From contig NZ_JAQYWD010000035.1 of the NCBI RefSeq assembly GCF_030145145.1, forward strand, positions 1-64,000: a stretch of DNA of 64,000 nt, read 5' to 3'. How positions within the stretch are numbered: position 1 is the stretch's first letter; each line of letters begins with the position of its first letter. The DNA comes from Desulfobacula sp. Its GTDB lineage: Bacteria > Desulfobacterota > Desulfobacteria > Desulfobacterales > Desulfobacteraceae. The position numbers and the translations under genes are program-made. Of this stretch, positions 42,522 to 51,498 are shown piece after piece. The notes below the pieces were generated by a model. That model saw only the letters and a list, made by a program, of their open reading frames with translations. It was not told where the DNA came from and ran no database searches.

Positions 42522-45500
42522 TCAGGCAATGGCTTTGAGGATGTTCCGGGTTTCCAGCAGGGCCCGGGAAATATGGTTTCGTTTTTCCCCCAAATGGATT
42601 TGAATGCTGTCGTTTTTAATGACGTCAAAACGGGCCAGGCCCTTCAGGGACGTGTTTAATGATGACATGGGTTTTTTCCTGTGCGGTTCAGAAAAAACCA
42701 GGGTCAGTCGATTGGGAGTGATATCCAGCCGCTGAACCCCTGCCTGGATACAATACACCCGCAGCATAATTTTCAAGAGCATGTTTTCCGCCGGTTTGGG
42801 CAGTTTGCCATATCGGTCTGTCAGCTCTTTTTTCATGTCTGAGATATCTGAAATACGGGTAATCCTTGACAGGCGGCGGTATACGGTCAAGCGCTGCTCA
42901 ACGGATTCGATGTATGCCTCGGGAAAGCCCGAGGACATGGCAGCATTGATCTCAGGCTCCAACGGTTCAATAACGTCTTCCCCTTTCAAATCGTGAACCG
43001 CCTGGTCCAGCAATTTCAAAAACATGTCATACCCCACCGCGGCAATATGACCGGATTGAGAGGCGCCCAGGGCAGTGCCGGCCCCCCGTATCTGCAGATC
43101 TTTCATGGCAATTTGAAATCCCGACCCCAGATCCTTGTATTCCATCAAAGCAGACAATCTTTTTGTGGCATCTTTTGTCAATCGCTCTTCGTCAGAAACG
43201 AACAGATAGGCATAGGCCTGATGATCTCCCCGGCCGATTCTCCCCCTTAACTGGTAGATCTGGGCCAGCCCGAATCGCTCTGCCTTGTCAATGATCATGG
43301 TGTTGGCCGAGGGGATATCCAGACCGGATTCAATAATGGTGGTGCACACCAGGACATCAATTTCAAGATTGACAAACTTCAGCATCACCTTTTCAAGCTC
43401 GGTTTCAGACAGCCTGCCGTGGGCCACGGCAATCCTGGCTTCCGGCACCAGTTTTTGAATATTCCGGGCAATTTTGGAAATGGTCTTGATGGCATTATGC
43501 ACAAAAAACACCTGACCGTTTCGGGCCAGTTCCCGTTTAACGGCATCCCGTACAATGATGTCCTCATGTTTTGAAATATAGGAGATGATGGGCTGTCTGT
43601 CCGCCGGGGGGGTGGTGATCACACTGATGTCCCGCATGCCGGTCAATGACAGGTGAAGGGTCCGGGGAATGGGGGTGGCGGTTAAGGCCAGGACATCCAC
43701 GGAACTTCGCTTCTTTTTCAATGCCTCTTTATGCTTGACCCCGAACCGCTGTTCCTCATCAATCACCAGGAGTCCCAGGGATTGGAAATCAACGTCTTTT
43801 TGCAGCAGCCGGTGGGTACCAATGACAATATCCACCCGGCCGGTACGGATGGCCTTGAGGATATTTGTCTGCTCTTTGCGGGTTCGAAACCGTGACAGGC
43901 ATTCAATGTGGACAGGATATTGGGCAAACCGCTCCCTGAAGGTTGACAGATGCTGTTCTGCCAATATGGTGGTGGGCACCACAACCGCCACCTGCTTGCC
44001 GTCATTGACGGCTTTAAACGCTGCCCGGATGGCCACTTCTGTTTTACCATACCCGACATCTCCGCAGACCAGCCGGTCCATGGGCGTTTCAGACTCCATA
44101 TCCAACTGCACATCATCAATGGCCTTCAACTGATCCCGGGTTTCCTCATAGGGGAACGCCGCTTCAAAATCATTGTAGTAATTGTCCGGCCGGGAAAAGG
44201 GGAACCCTGTATTCACCTTTCGTTTCGCATACAGGTCCAGCAGATCGGCTGCCAGCTTCTCCACCTCTTCTTTGGCCTTGGCCTTTGATTTGATCCAGGC
44301 TTTGGAGCCGATTTTGTCAAGAACCGGTGTATAGCCATCCACACCGATATATTTACCGATCATCTCAATGCGATCCACCGGCAGATAGAGTCGGTCATTG
44401 TCCTGATACACGATCAGGATAAAATCCTGGGAAATGCCATTGACACTTAAACTGCACAATCCCTCATATTGTCCCACCCCATGTTCAACATGAACGATGA
44501 TATCCCCATTTTTCAGCTCTTCGGGTGTGATAAACTGGGTTTTTAAATCGCTTCTGGCCGCCCGTTGTCTGCGAATTCTTTTTTTGCCGAAAATTTCATT
44601 TTCCGTAACAAGGGCCAGCCCGTCTTCCGCCAGAACAAATCCCGAAGACACATCTCCGAAAACCACATAAATTCCCGGGGGCTTTGCCAGGGCAAGGGGA
44701 AAGGATTGACACAATTCAGGCGCAATCCCATAGGGCTGCAGCAGTGACACCAGTCGCTTTGCCTGGGCGGCCTGGCTGAGAATGCAGAGCACCGTCCGGT
44801 GATGGTCCATGTGATCGTTAAACCAGTCCACCAGGGGCCGTAACGGATTCTCCCTGCTCCCGCCGCGTTTCAATGACGCGGACAAGTCCGTGTTGTCCTG
44901 ATACTCAAATGAAATAGGGGGGGAAGATGTTTTATCGGAAGGGTCCATTGTCATTTCAAAGGGGGTAAAGGAGGACCGCTTCTTTAATTGAAGGATCGTT
45001 TTTATTTTATCCCATTTCAGATAAAGGGTATCCGGTGCCACACAAAGCCGGTTTTCCGATGCAGTGGTTTTGTAATTCAACAAGGCTTTATTTTCAAAGT
45101 CCAGGGCCCCGGCTTCAAGTTCATCCGGCATATCCAGCAGCATTCGGGCCGTTTCAGGGATATAGTCAAAAAACGTGTCCAAGTGCTCGTACACGATGGA
45201 CAGCATGCTTTCAATCCCGGGAAATCTGCCGAATTCCCGGGTGTCGTTGACATAGCCCCGGATCATTGATGCATCCAGGCCGGCAAGGGTTCCGGCCTGC
45301 CGGAGACGGGCCAAAAGATGGGGCATGGCCTCCGGGGTGACGACAGCCTCGGTTGCCGGGATAATAATGGTCTCGAACAGGTCTTTGCTCCCCCGCTGGG
45401 TAAAAGGAGAAAAATAGCGGATGGATTCCACCAGGTCCCCGAAGAATTCAATGCGGACAGGAAAGGGTTCCCCCGGGGAAAACACATCCAGTATCCCCCC

Positions 45501-46007
45501 CCGGACAGAATACTCCCCCGGATCTTCCACAAGAGAGGTCCGGGTGTAGCCCCCGGCTTCAAGTTTAACGGTCAACGCCTCTCTGTCAATTTCTTCATTG
45601 GCAATCACCAGTTCGGCAAATGCATCCAGCGCTTTTTTCGGAATCAACTTCTGCAGGACCGTTTCCACAATAGTGACAATAAGCACCGGCTCAGCACCTG
45701 AATTCATAATTTTGGATAACGCTGCCAGCCGGTTAGTGGAGGTTTCTTTATGATATGAAAGCGACTTAAACGGCAGGATGTTATAGCCGGGGAAAAAAAC
45801 AAGCCGGTCTGTTCGATCCGGCAGAAAAAATTTCAGTTCATCTAAAAATCCCAGTGCCTGCTTTGTATCCTTCAGGATAACAACAAGGGAAACATCAGAT
45901 GCCCGATACAATTGGGCCGTTAAATACGCTTTATGGGATCCGTCGGTGGGGGTAATGACCACTGAATTGTCCGTGGCAAGAATGTCTTTGATCAACTGAT
46001 TTGGCAT
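42522..46007 (-). CDS. mfd: Transcription-repair coupling factor
   Basis: An 1161-residue DNA translocase that removes stalled RNA polymerase and recruits UvrA. Domains in order: a UvrB-like N-terminal module (about 1-330), the RNA polymerase interaction domain (GDIIVHVEHGVGQYEGL), a RecG-like helicase with Walker A in GDVGYGKTEVAI, DEEQ box in VIDEEQRFGVKHKE, ALTATPIPRTLH and QLRGRIGRGDHQA, and a C-terminal UvrA-binding-like domain (LTDRYGKLPKPAENML). Full length for the family. The gene stands after the PrkA operon, separated by repeat D. Confidence 0.97.
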   Translation of the reverse strand: MPNQLIKDILATDNSVVITPTDGSHKAYLTAQLYRASDVSLVVILKDTKQALGFLDELKFFLPDRTDRLVFFPGYNILPFKSLSYHKETSTNRLAALSKIMNSGAEPVLIVTIVETVLQKLIPKKALDAFAELVIANEEIDREALTVKLEAGGYTRTSLVEDPGEYSVRGGILDVFSPGEPFPVRIEFFGDLVESIRYFSPFTQRGSKDLFETIIIPATEAVVTPEAMPHLLARLRQAGTLAGLDASMIRGYVNDTREFGRFPGIESMLSIVYEHLDTFFDYIPETARMLLDMPDELEAGALDFENKALLNYKTTASENRLCVAPDTLYLKWDKIKTILQLKKRSSFTPFEMTMDPSDKTSSPPISFEYQDNTDLSASLKRGGSRENPLRPLVDWFNDHMDHHRTVLCILSQAAQAKRLVSLLQPYGIAPELCQSFPLALAKPPGIYVVFGDVSSGFVLAEDGLALVTENEIFGKKRIRRQRAARSDLKTQFITPEELKNGDIIVHVEHGVGQYEGLCSLSVNGISQDFILIVYQDNDRLYLPVDRIEMIGKYIGVDGYTPVLDKIGSKAWIKSKAKAKEEVEKLAADLLDLYAKRKVNTGFPFSRPDNYYNDFEAAFPYEETRDQLKAIDDVQLDMESETPMDRLVCGDVGYGKTEVAIRAAFKAVNDGKQVAVVVPTTILAEQHLSTFRERFAQYPVHIECLSRFRTRKEQTNILKAIRTGRVDIVIGTHRLLQKDVDFQSLGLLVIDEEQRFGVKHKEALKKKRSSVDVLALTATPIPRTLHLSLTGMRDISVITTPPADRQPIISYISKHEDIIVRDAVKRELARNGQVFFVHNAIKTISKIARNIQKLVPEARIAVAHGRLSETELEKVMLKFVNLEIDVLVCTTIIESGLDIPSANTMIIDKAERFGLAQIYQLRGRIGRGDHQAYAYLFVSDEERLTKDATKRLSALMEYKDLGSGFQIAMKDLQIRGAGTALGASQSGHIAAVGYDMFLKLLDQAVHDLKGEDVIEPLEPEINAAMSSGFPEAYIESVEQRLTVYRRLSRITRISDISDMKKELTDRYGKLPKPAENMLLKIMLRVYCIQAGVQRLDITPNRLTLVFSEPHRKKPMSSLNTSLKGLARFDVIKNDSIQIHLGEKRNHISRALLETRNILKAIA

Positions 46008-46151
46008 CTATATCTGAAACGTCCCGGTCTGTTGTTCCTTGTTTTTCTTTACCTCAACTTAAAAATTATGGTCTTGATGTAAAGGAAGTTGAGAAAAGAA
46101 TCAAGGACTAAATAAAAGAATACAATAGTTAGTGCCTTACCGGAAACTCCT

Positions 46152-46275
46152 TGTTTGGGCGAAAAGTTGCCCATATGCAAGGCGCAAGAAATCTTGAAAC
46201 CGGAGTGTACTAATGTACATGAGGATTTCAAGATTTCGCAGCAACGCAGCAGATGGGTGAGTTTTCGCCCAAACA
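46152..46275. repeat. Repeat family D, long imperfect palindrome
   Basis: A 124-bp palindrome with outer arms TGTTTGGGCGAAAA and TTTTCGCCCAAACA and an inner pair AAATCTTGAAAC / ATTTCAAGATTT around TGTAC motifs. It ends directly before the stop codon of the second PrkA-like gene and may form the transcript end. Confidence 0.85.
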
Positions 46276-48576
46276 TTATTTGAACTTGTTTGCCAGATCA
46301 TTATCAATCACATAGATACAGGCCTCATTAGCGCCCTGGGTGGAATATCCGAATTTTCCGGAAAGATTGTCCAGCAGAAATTTCACATCTTTTTTAATCC
46401 GTTTGTCATGGGCTTTATACTTTTCCGTATCAAAATCTTTGATGGCATTTCTAAAATTTTCATTCTCAATAAACGGCTCCAGCACCTTTTTCTTGAGGTT
46501 GTGGACATACCGATCGTACAAGGATTCAAACAGCCGGGTTTCCGTGATGTTCTTCCCTTCTATCATGATCTCGTGGGTCAGGGCCCGGGTGGTGTATTCT
46601 TTCAGTACGTCATTTCGAATCTCCTGTCTTCGTTTCTTGTCCATATCCTCGGACAGCAGCCGGTTTTCAATACTCTCAAGAAAGGCTTCCGTGACATGGA
46701 TCTCCTCCTGGGTAAAGATACATTTGACAATCGAGTCCAGCTCATTGGTCACCGCAGAAATGTAATTCTTGATATCTTTGGCAATCTGTTCTTCATTGTA
46801 ATAATATAACGATTCCTTGACCTGTTGAAGGACACTGTAATCATACATTCTCAATAAAGACTCCAGAAATCCCTGGGGGATCATTTTTTTGGGCTGATCG
46901 TCCAGCTTGTTGAAAAACGTACACAAATCCGGCATATTGATCAACCGGTCTTCTTTGGCATATTGTGAATAGAACTGATCGAAAATTTTAATGGCATCCC
47001 GACCGGACAGCCCTTCTTTTCCATAAATTTCCGATTCCGCAATAATTTTTTTCAGCATGGTATTGTCCAGGGTTTTAATATCCTCTTCTTTCAGCCATTT
47101 GGGAATATGCCCGGAAAATAATTCCATTTTTAACAGCATGAGCTGGTCATCACAAAAATTCTTATATTTTGACGTATCTTTGATCCATTCGGCCAGGGCC
47201 ATTGATTTTTTACCGATTCTGGTACAGATAATAATCCGGGCAAAATTTTCCAGCACCATGGGCAGAAAACTGCCTTCAATGTGCCGGCCGAAAATATTAT
47301 TATAAATCTTAACTTCTGTTTTCACATCCAGGACATAGGGGATATCAATATATTGAATCCGGTCTTCAAAGGACGGAAAATCACGGATACTGCGTTTGTC
47401 CTCGGGATTCATCAACGCGAAAAACAGGGAATCCACCCGTTCTTCAATATCCTCCACCTTGTGAAGCCCTTCACTGATAATATTATGCAGTTCCACCATT
47501 CGTTCAATGTTATGGGCCTTGATATCCATGAGGGCATAAATCCCATTGTTGATTTTTGCAAACCGGGAGTACATGTAATTGATCACGTTGCTGTCTTGAA
47601 ATAAGGCGTTAATCCGTTTTTGAAGCATCTCATTGGACACAATGTTCTGTTTTAACGGCCTGTCCCCCGGATTGAACACACTGATGCCGGTTCCCAGTCG
47701 ACGGTTAAAATAATACGGTCTGGCATACAGCATTTTAAACACTTCCGAGGGGTTGCCCAACCGTTCCATCAACGAATGATAGATGGATGAACAGATCGTA
47801 CACACCTCTTCTTTAAACACCCATTCATACTCTTTTTCGGTAAACAGGCGCCATTTAAATTCATCATTTTTAATCAATTCATCCAGGACGATCCGTCGCT
47901 GGTCTTTGGGAATCGCCAGAAACGGATTGTCATGGGAAATACAGGGCACTTCAATATAATCGGCGTTGGTATCGGTAAAGATCGGTTCGTGTTTCATACC
48001 GTCACCTTCACCTTTTTCAACATAATGAATGAGTTTTTCAAAAGCAGAGATGGACAAAGATTTGTCTTTGTCCTTGAGCTTCTTGATATCCAGCCGCCAT
48101 ACGATTTCATACCGGAGACCTTCTTCCGTGTTGGCATATATTTCAAATTTTTTTAGTAAATTATTTAAAAACGTACTCTTGCCGCAGCCATGGGGCCCAT
48201 AAAAAATATAGATCCGGTTCTGCTGGGCCCCATGCCGCAGGTATTCCATCTGTTTCATGAACCGATTGGCAAACAGCATGTCCGTAAAATAAGGGTTTTC
48301 AGAATCCTCAACAAACAACCGGGAACAATCATATTTGGTAAAGGTCAGCTTGTCGATATCCCCGGCAATGGTATCTTCGGATTCATCCACATAGCATTTT
48401 ATCATATCATGGAAGGTCTGAAAGATATTTCTTAACATGTGGGACGGCTTGGCATTTAACATATTTAAAAATTCTTCAAACGGAACCGGCTTCAGCCGCT
48501 GGGAATCTGTGATATTTTTATCCAAAAGATCAAGGGTTTGATCCACTGATGTTTTGTTTAAGGCGTTGGTTTCCAT
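46276..48576 (-). CDS. Second PrkA-like AAA+ serine protein kinase
   Basis: A 766-residue protein related to PrkA but longer and diverged. A P-loop GPHGCGKSTFLNNLL lies near residue 128 in the AAA+ part. The C-terminal half is helical (LIHYV and repeated charged segments) and ends ACIYVIDNDLANKFK. The order of genes upstream is prkA, yeaH and spoVR, and this gene follows spoVR by only 6 bases, so all four form one operon. PrkA-type proteins are stress-linked kinases or AAA+ machines; the division of labour between the two paralogues is not known. Repeat D abuts the stop codon. Confidence 0.85.
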   Translation of the reverse strand: METNALNKTSVDQTLDLLDKNITDSQRLKPVPFEEFLNMLNAKPSHMLRNIFQTFHDMIKCYVDESEDTIAGDIDKLTFTKYDCSRLFVEDSENPYFTDMLFANRFMKQMEYLRHGAQQNRIYIFYGPHGCGKSTFLNNLLKKFEIYANTEEGLRYEIVWRLDIKKLKDKDKSLSISAFEKLIHYVEKGEGDGMKHEPIFTDTNADYIEVPCISHDNPFLAIPKDQRRIVLDELIKNDEFKWRLFTEKEYEWVFKEEVCTICSSIYHSLMERLGNPSEVFKMLYARPYYFNRRLGTGISVFNPGDRPLKQNIVSNEMLQKRINALFQDSNVINYMYSRFAKINNGIYALMDIKAHNIERMVELHNIISEGLHKVEDIEERVDSLFFALMNPEDKRSIRDFPSFEDRIQYIDIPYVLDVKTEVKIYNNIFGRHIEGSFLPMVLENFARIIICTRIGKKSMALAEWIKDTSKYKNFCDDQLMLLKMELFSGHIPKWLKEEDIKTLDNTMLKKIIAESEIYGKEGLSGRDAIKIFDQFYSQYAKEDRLINMPDLCTFFNKLDDQPKKMIPQGFLESLLRMYDYSVLQQVKESLYYYNEEQIAKDIKNYISAVTNELDSIVKCIFTQEEIHVTEAFLESIENRLLSEDMDKKRRQEIRNDVLKEYTTRALTHEIMIEGKNITETRLFESLYDRYVHNLKKKVLEPFIENENFRNAIKDFDTEKYKAHDKRIKKDVKFLLDNLSGKFGYSTQGANEACIYVIDNDLANKFK

Positions 48577-48582
48577 ATCAAA

Positions 48583-50253
48583 TTATAACTCCCGTTTATG
48601 AAGTTTACGGTTTTCCATCACATACAGCATTCGTTTCCATTTGATCTCTTCCGGCTGTTTTTTTTGGGGTTGCTGGGAAGCGGGATCCCAGAAACCGGCA
48701 TACTGGGTTGCCGCCTGTTTTGATACCACGGGTTCGCTGGTCTCCAGATGGACCGGCCCCCCCCATAGATATTCAATCCCCACCATGGTATTCTCAATAA
48801 AATCCGTTTTTAACGGTTTATTTTCAAATTTGTGGTTCAGATACAAGACCCCTTCTTTGCAGCCGGCAGGGTCCACAAAAACTTCCGGGGGATGGTACAG
48901 GGTGTCAATGATCATTTGCTTGTAATCGTCGGCTTTTTTGGATTTGATATAAAATTCCCAGGACATCCGGGGTTTATTAAACCGTTTCCCTGCCACAAAA
49001 AGAGTGTGTTGATCCACAAACTCCTGGTCAATATAGGTGTTGATAAAAGTAAAATCATTTAAGTTTTCACGAACCTGTAAAATAAATGCATCCCCTGAAT
49101 CTTTGTCACGGTTATATTTTTTCTTGCCGACCTCATCCTTTAAAAACAGGTAGTCAAACGAATAACATCCCCTGTCTTCCATGTCTTTAATATGTTGAAA
49201 CAGCCTCAGTCCCAGGGCGTAGGGATTTAATCCGACTTTGGGCATGGCGGTGACCGCCGCATTGACCTTGGCAAAATCAATTTCATGACCGCAGATCCGG
49301 TCATCCCGCATAAACAGGTATTCATGCCAATAGCTGGCCCACCCCTCATTCATGATTTTTGTTCGAATCTGGGGCTGAAAATACGAAGAGGTGTTTTTAA
49401 CAATTTGAATCACTGATGTGATCCATTTGTTTTCGTCCTGTCTTAAAAACGGGGAATGTTGAATGATATATTCAATGATGTCCCGTTCCGGCTTCAGGGT
49501 AATGGACGTTTCTTTTTTGTATAATTCGTCAAATTCCGGATATTGACTGACAATCTCATCAAAAAAATCTTCGCTGCCATCCCTGCCGGCATTAAATCGG
49601 GTAATCTCCTTGAGATAGTCATGTTGAGACACATGTTTGATTCTTTGCAAAAAGATATCAAAATAAAAATCTATTTTACTCAATTGATACCGGGACCCAT
49701 TCATAATGGTGTGATTGAGCTCTTTTTGATACCCCACCAGGTTATCAATGCCCCGGGAAAATTCAATGGCGTAATCCACCCATCGGCCTTTTTCAGACCT
49801 AAGATGGGCAATCAGTCGTTTATCCGCCAATGCCTGCCCGGTTAAATCAGTGTCCCATGTATTTTTATAGAACATATTGTTTTGAAAAAAATCAATGTGT
49901 CCCAACACATGATAAAAAATCATGACATTGAGCCAGTCCGGATTATTATCGTTGTAATATGAAATGGCCGGCCGGGTGTTGATCACTGTTTCATAGGGAT
50001 TGGACGGATAGGCCTCGTACATCCCCTTGCCGGACAACACCCGTACATCATGCACCCAGTAGTCATACAGCGTGGGGATCATCACCTTGGGACTGAGTTC
50101 AATCATATCCCGGTTGGTCACAATATATTCAAGGGTTTCATCATCAAACGTCAACCCGTGATCCCGGGCCCTTAGTTTACATTCTTCCATTATGCCTTTG
50201 ACATGTTGGCTGACAAGTTCCATGGATGTCTCACTTTCAGGTTCAATGCCCAC
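48583..50253 (-). CDS. spoVR: SpoVR-family protein
   Basis: A 556-residue cytoplasmic protein of the SpoVR/YcgB family. Recognised from LTFDDETLEYIVTNRDMIEL, YEAYPSNPYETVINTRP, the FYHVLGHIDFFQNN region with conserved His, and NEGWASYWHEYLFMR. The family is linked to spore cortex formation in Bacillus and to stationary-phase stress in enterobacteria; the activity is unknown. It always accompanies YeaH and PrkA, as here. The frame is open to GTG 50253, but the ATG at 50223 (MELVSQHVKG) fits the family start better. It sits between yeaH (53-base gap) and the second kinase gene. Confidence 0.93.
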   Translation of the reverse strand: MGIEPESETSMELVSQHVKGIMEECKLRARDHGLTFDDETLEYIVTNRDMIELSPKVMIPTLYDYWVHDVRVLSGKGMYEAYPSNPYETVINTRPAISYYNDNNPDWLNVMIFYHVLGHIDFFQNNMFYKNTWDTDLTGQALADKRLIAHLRSEKGRWVDYAIEFSRGIDNLVGYQKELNHTIMNGSRYQLSKIDFYFDIFLQRIKHVSQHDYLKEITRFNAGRDGSEDFFDEIVSQYPEFDELYKKETSITLKPERDIIEYIIQHSPFLRQDENKWITSVIQIVKNTSSYFQPQIRTKIMNEGWASYWHEYLFMRDDRICGHEIDFAKVNAAVTAMPKVGLNPYALGLRLFQHIKDMEDRGCYSFDYLFLKDEVGKKKYNRDKDSGDAFILQVRENLNDFTFINTYIDQEFVDQHTLFVAGKRFNKPRMSWEFYIKSKKADDYKQMIIDTLYHPPEVFVDPAGCKEGVLYLNHKFENKPLKTDFIENTMVGIEYLWGGPVHLETSEPVVSKQAATQYAGFWDPASQQPQKKQPEEIKWKRMLYVMENRKLHKREL

Positions 50254-50306
50254 CGGAAAACGTGTCCGTTTTTCGGTCAGACACGGGGTAACCCTGGCCC
50301 CTTTTG

Positions 50307-51479
50307 TTATGAAATAAGCTTTTTTATGCCTTGAATAATTCTTGAATCATCTGCATTTTCATCCATTATATCCATCTTGATCAGGCTGCTGTGACGTTCC
50401 AGGATGCCCGATCGTTTCAAATATTTTTCCACTTCCGTCTGCTTGGATCCGACATAGGAATGTTCGACAATGGAAATCCCGATCCGGGCAGCATAATTCA
50501 TCATCCGTTCAATTTCATCAAGGGTCTGTTTGCCTTCCTTGTCCCAGTCATCTCCATCCGTGCCGTGAAACACATAGATATTATAATCCCGGGCCAGGCT
50601 CTCTCTTTCCACAATATCATTCACCAGTTTAAAGGCCGTAAAGACCTTTGTGCCCCCCGCCACCTTATACGAATAATATTTATAAAAATCAGACACCTCT
50701 TTGGCGGCTGTATCGTGGAGGATAAACCGGGTTTCCACCTGCTTTTCATATTGATATAAGAGCCAGGAATACAGCATCACATGCTGGGAAACCACCGTCT
50801 GGGTGACTTTTCCCCCCATTGATCCCGAATAGTCCCTTAAAAAGAACACCAGGGCCTGGGATTCGAAATCCTTTTCCCTGGACAGGATCCTGTAAATCAT
50901 GTCCTGGGGCGAAATGATAAATTTTGTTGAATCGATATTGCCGACGTCCGGGATATTTCCCAGGGTAATATTGGTTTCCACGATGCGTTTCAAAGTGGCT
51001 TTTTTATCCAGGATCTGACCCACACCCCGGTTCTTGTCGGTGAGGTCATACACATACCTTGCCAGGGTTCGTTTTTTCCCTTTGTCCTTTAAGTTGGGCA
51101 GCTGAAAATCCTGGGACAAGACCTTGCCCAGCTCATAGGCATTGGATTCCAGCTCGTGTTCACCCCCCTCACCTTCTCCAGGCCCCTCGCCGGCTCCTTC
51201 TCCTTCCCCTTCCCCTTCTTCGGGGCGGACCGGCTGTTCTCCGATGATATCCCCTTCTTCTCCCTCACCTGTTCCGCCGGTGGGGTCTCCCTCCCCGGGT
51301 TCCTGGTTCAGGGTGATCTCATCATGAACAAATTTTTCTTCCACCGTGGTGGGGACAATGATAATTTTATCTTTTCCACCGGACCCGGGTTTGACAATTC
51401 TGCCAATACGGATTTTTCGTTTAAACCCGTCTTCTTCTCTTCTTCTGTCTCTTTCAAGAAGTTCATCAAGGGTTATCAT
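50307..51479 (-). CDS. yeaH: YeaH/DUF444-family von Willebrand A protein
   Basis: A 390-residue cytoplasmic protein. Residues 60-115 are a low-complexity Glu/Gly-rich linker with several Glu-Gly pairs in tandem. The C-terminal half is a VWA-like domain with the metal-adhesion motif in LRDYSGSMGGK near residue 216 and a conserved YVFHGTDGDDWD. The family is encoded next to PrkA and SpoVR in many bacteria (yeaG-yeaH-ycgB in E. coli), where it is thought to be a partner of the kinase in stress response. The stop is 53 bases before the SpoVR frame. Confidence 0.93.
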   Translation of the reverse strand: MITLDELLERDRRREEDGFKRKIRIGRIVKPGSGGKDKIIIVPTTVEEKFVHDEITLNQEPGEGDPTGGTGEGEEGDIIGEQPVRPEEGEGEGEGAGEGPGEGEGGEHELESNAYELGKVLSQDFQLPNLKDKGKKRTLARYVYDLTDKNRGVGQILDKKATLKRIVETNITLGNIPDVGNIDSTKFIISPQDMIYRILSREKDFESQALVFFLRDYSGSMGGKVTQTVVSQHVMLYSWLLYQYEKQVETRFILHDTAAKEVSDFYKYYSYKVAGGTKVFTAFKLVNDIVERESLARDYNIYVFHGTDGDDWDKEGKQTLDEIERMMNYAARIGISIVEHSYVGSKQTEVEKYLKRSGILERHSSLIKMDIMDENADDSRIIQGIKKLIS

Positions 51480-51498
51480 GTGCCATTCCCTCCCTTAA

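Noticed and set aside
46049-46276. 75-residue open frame on the minus strand
   Set aside because: It runs through repeat D, has no ribosome-binding site and unlikely composition, and is best read as repeat sequence.
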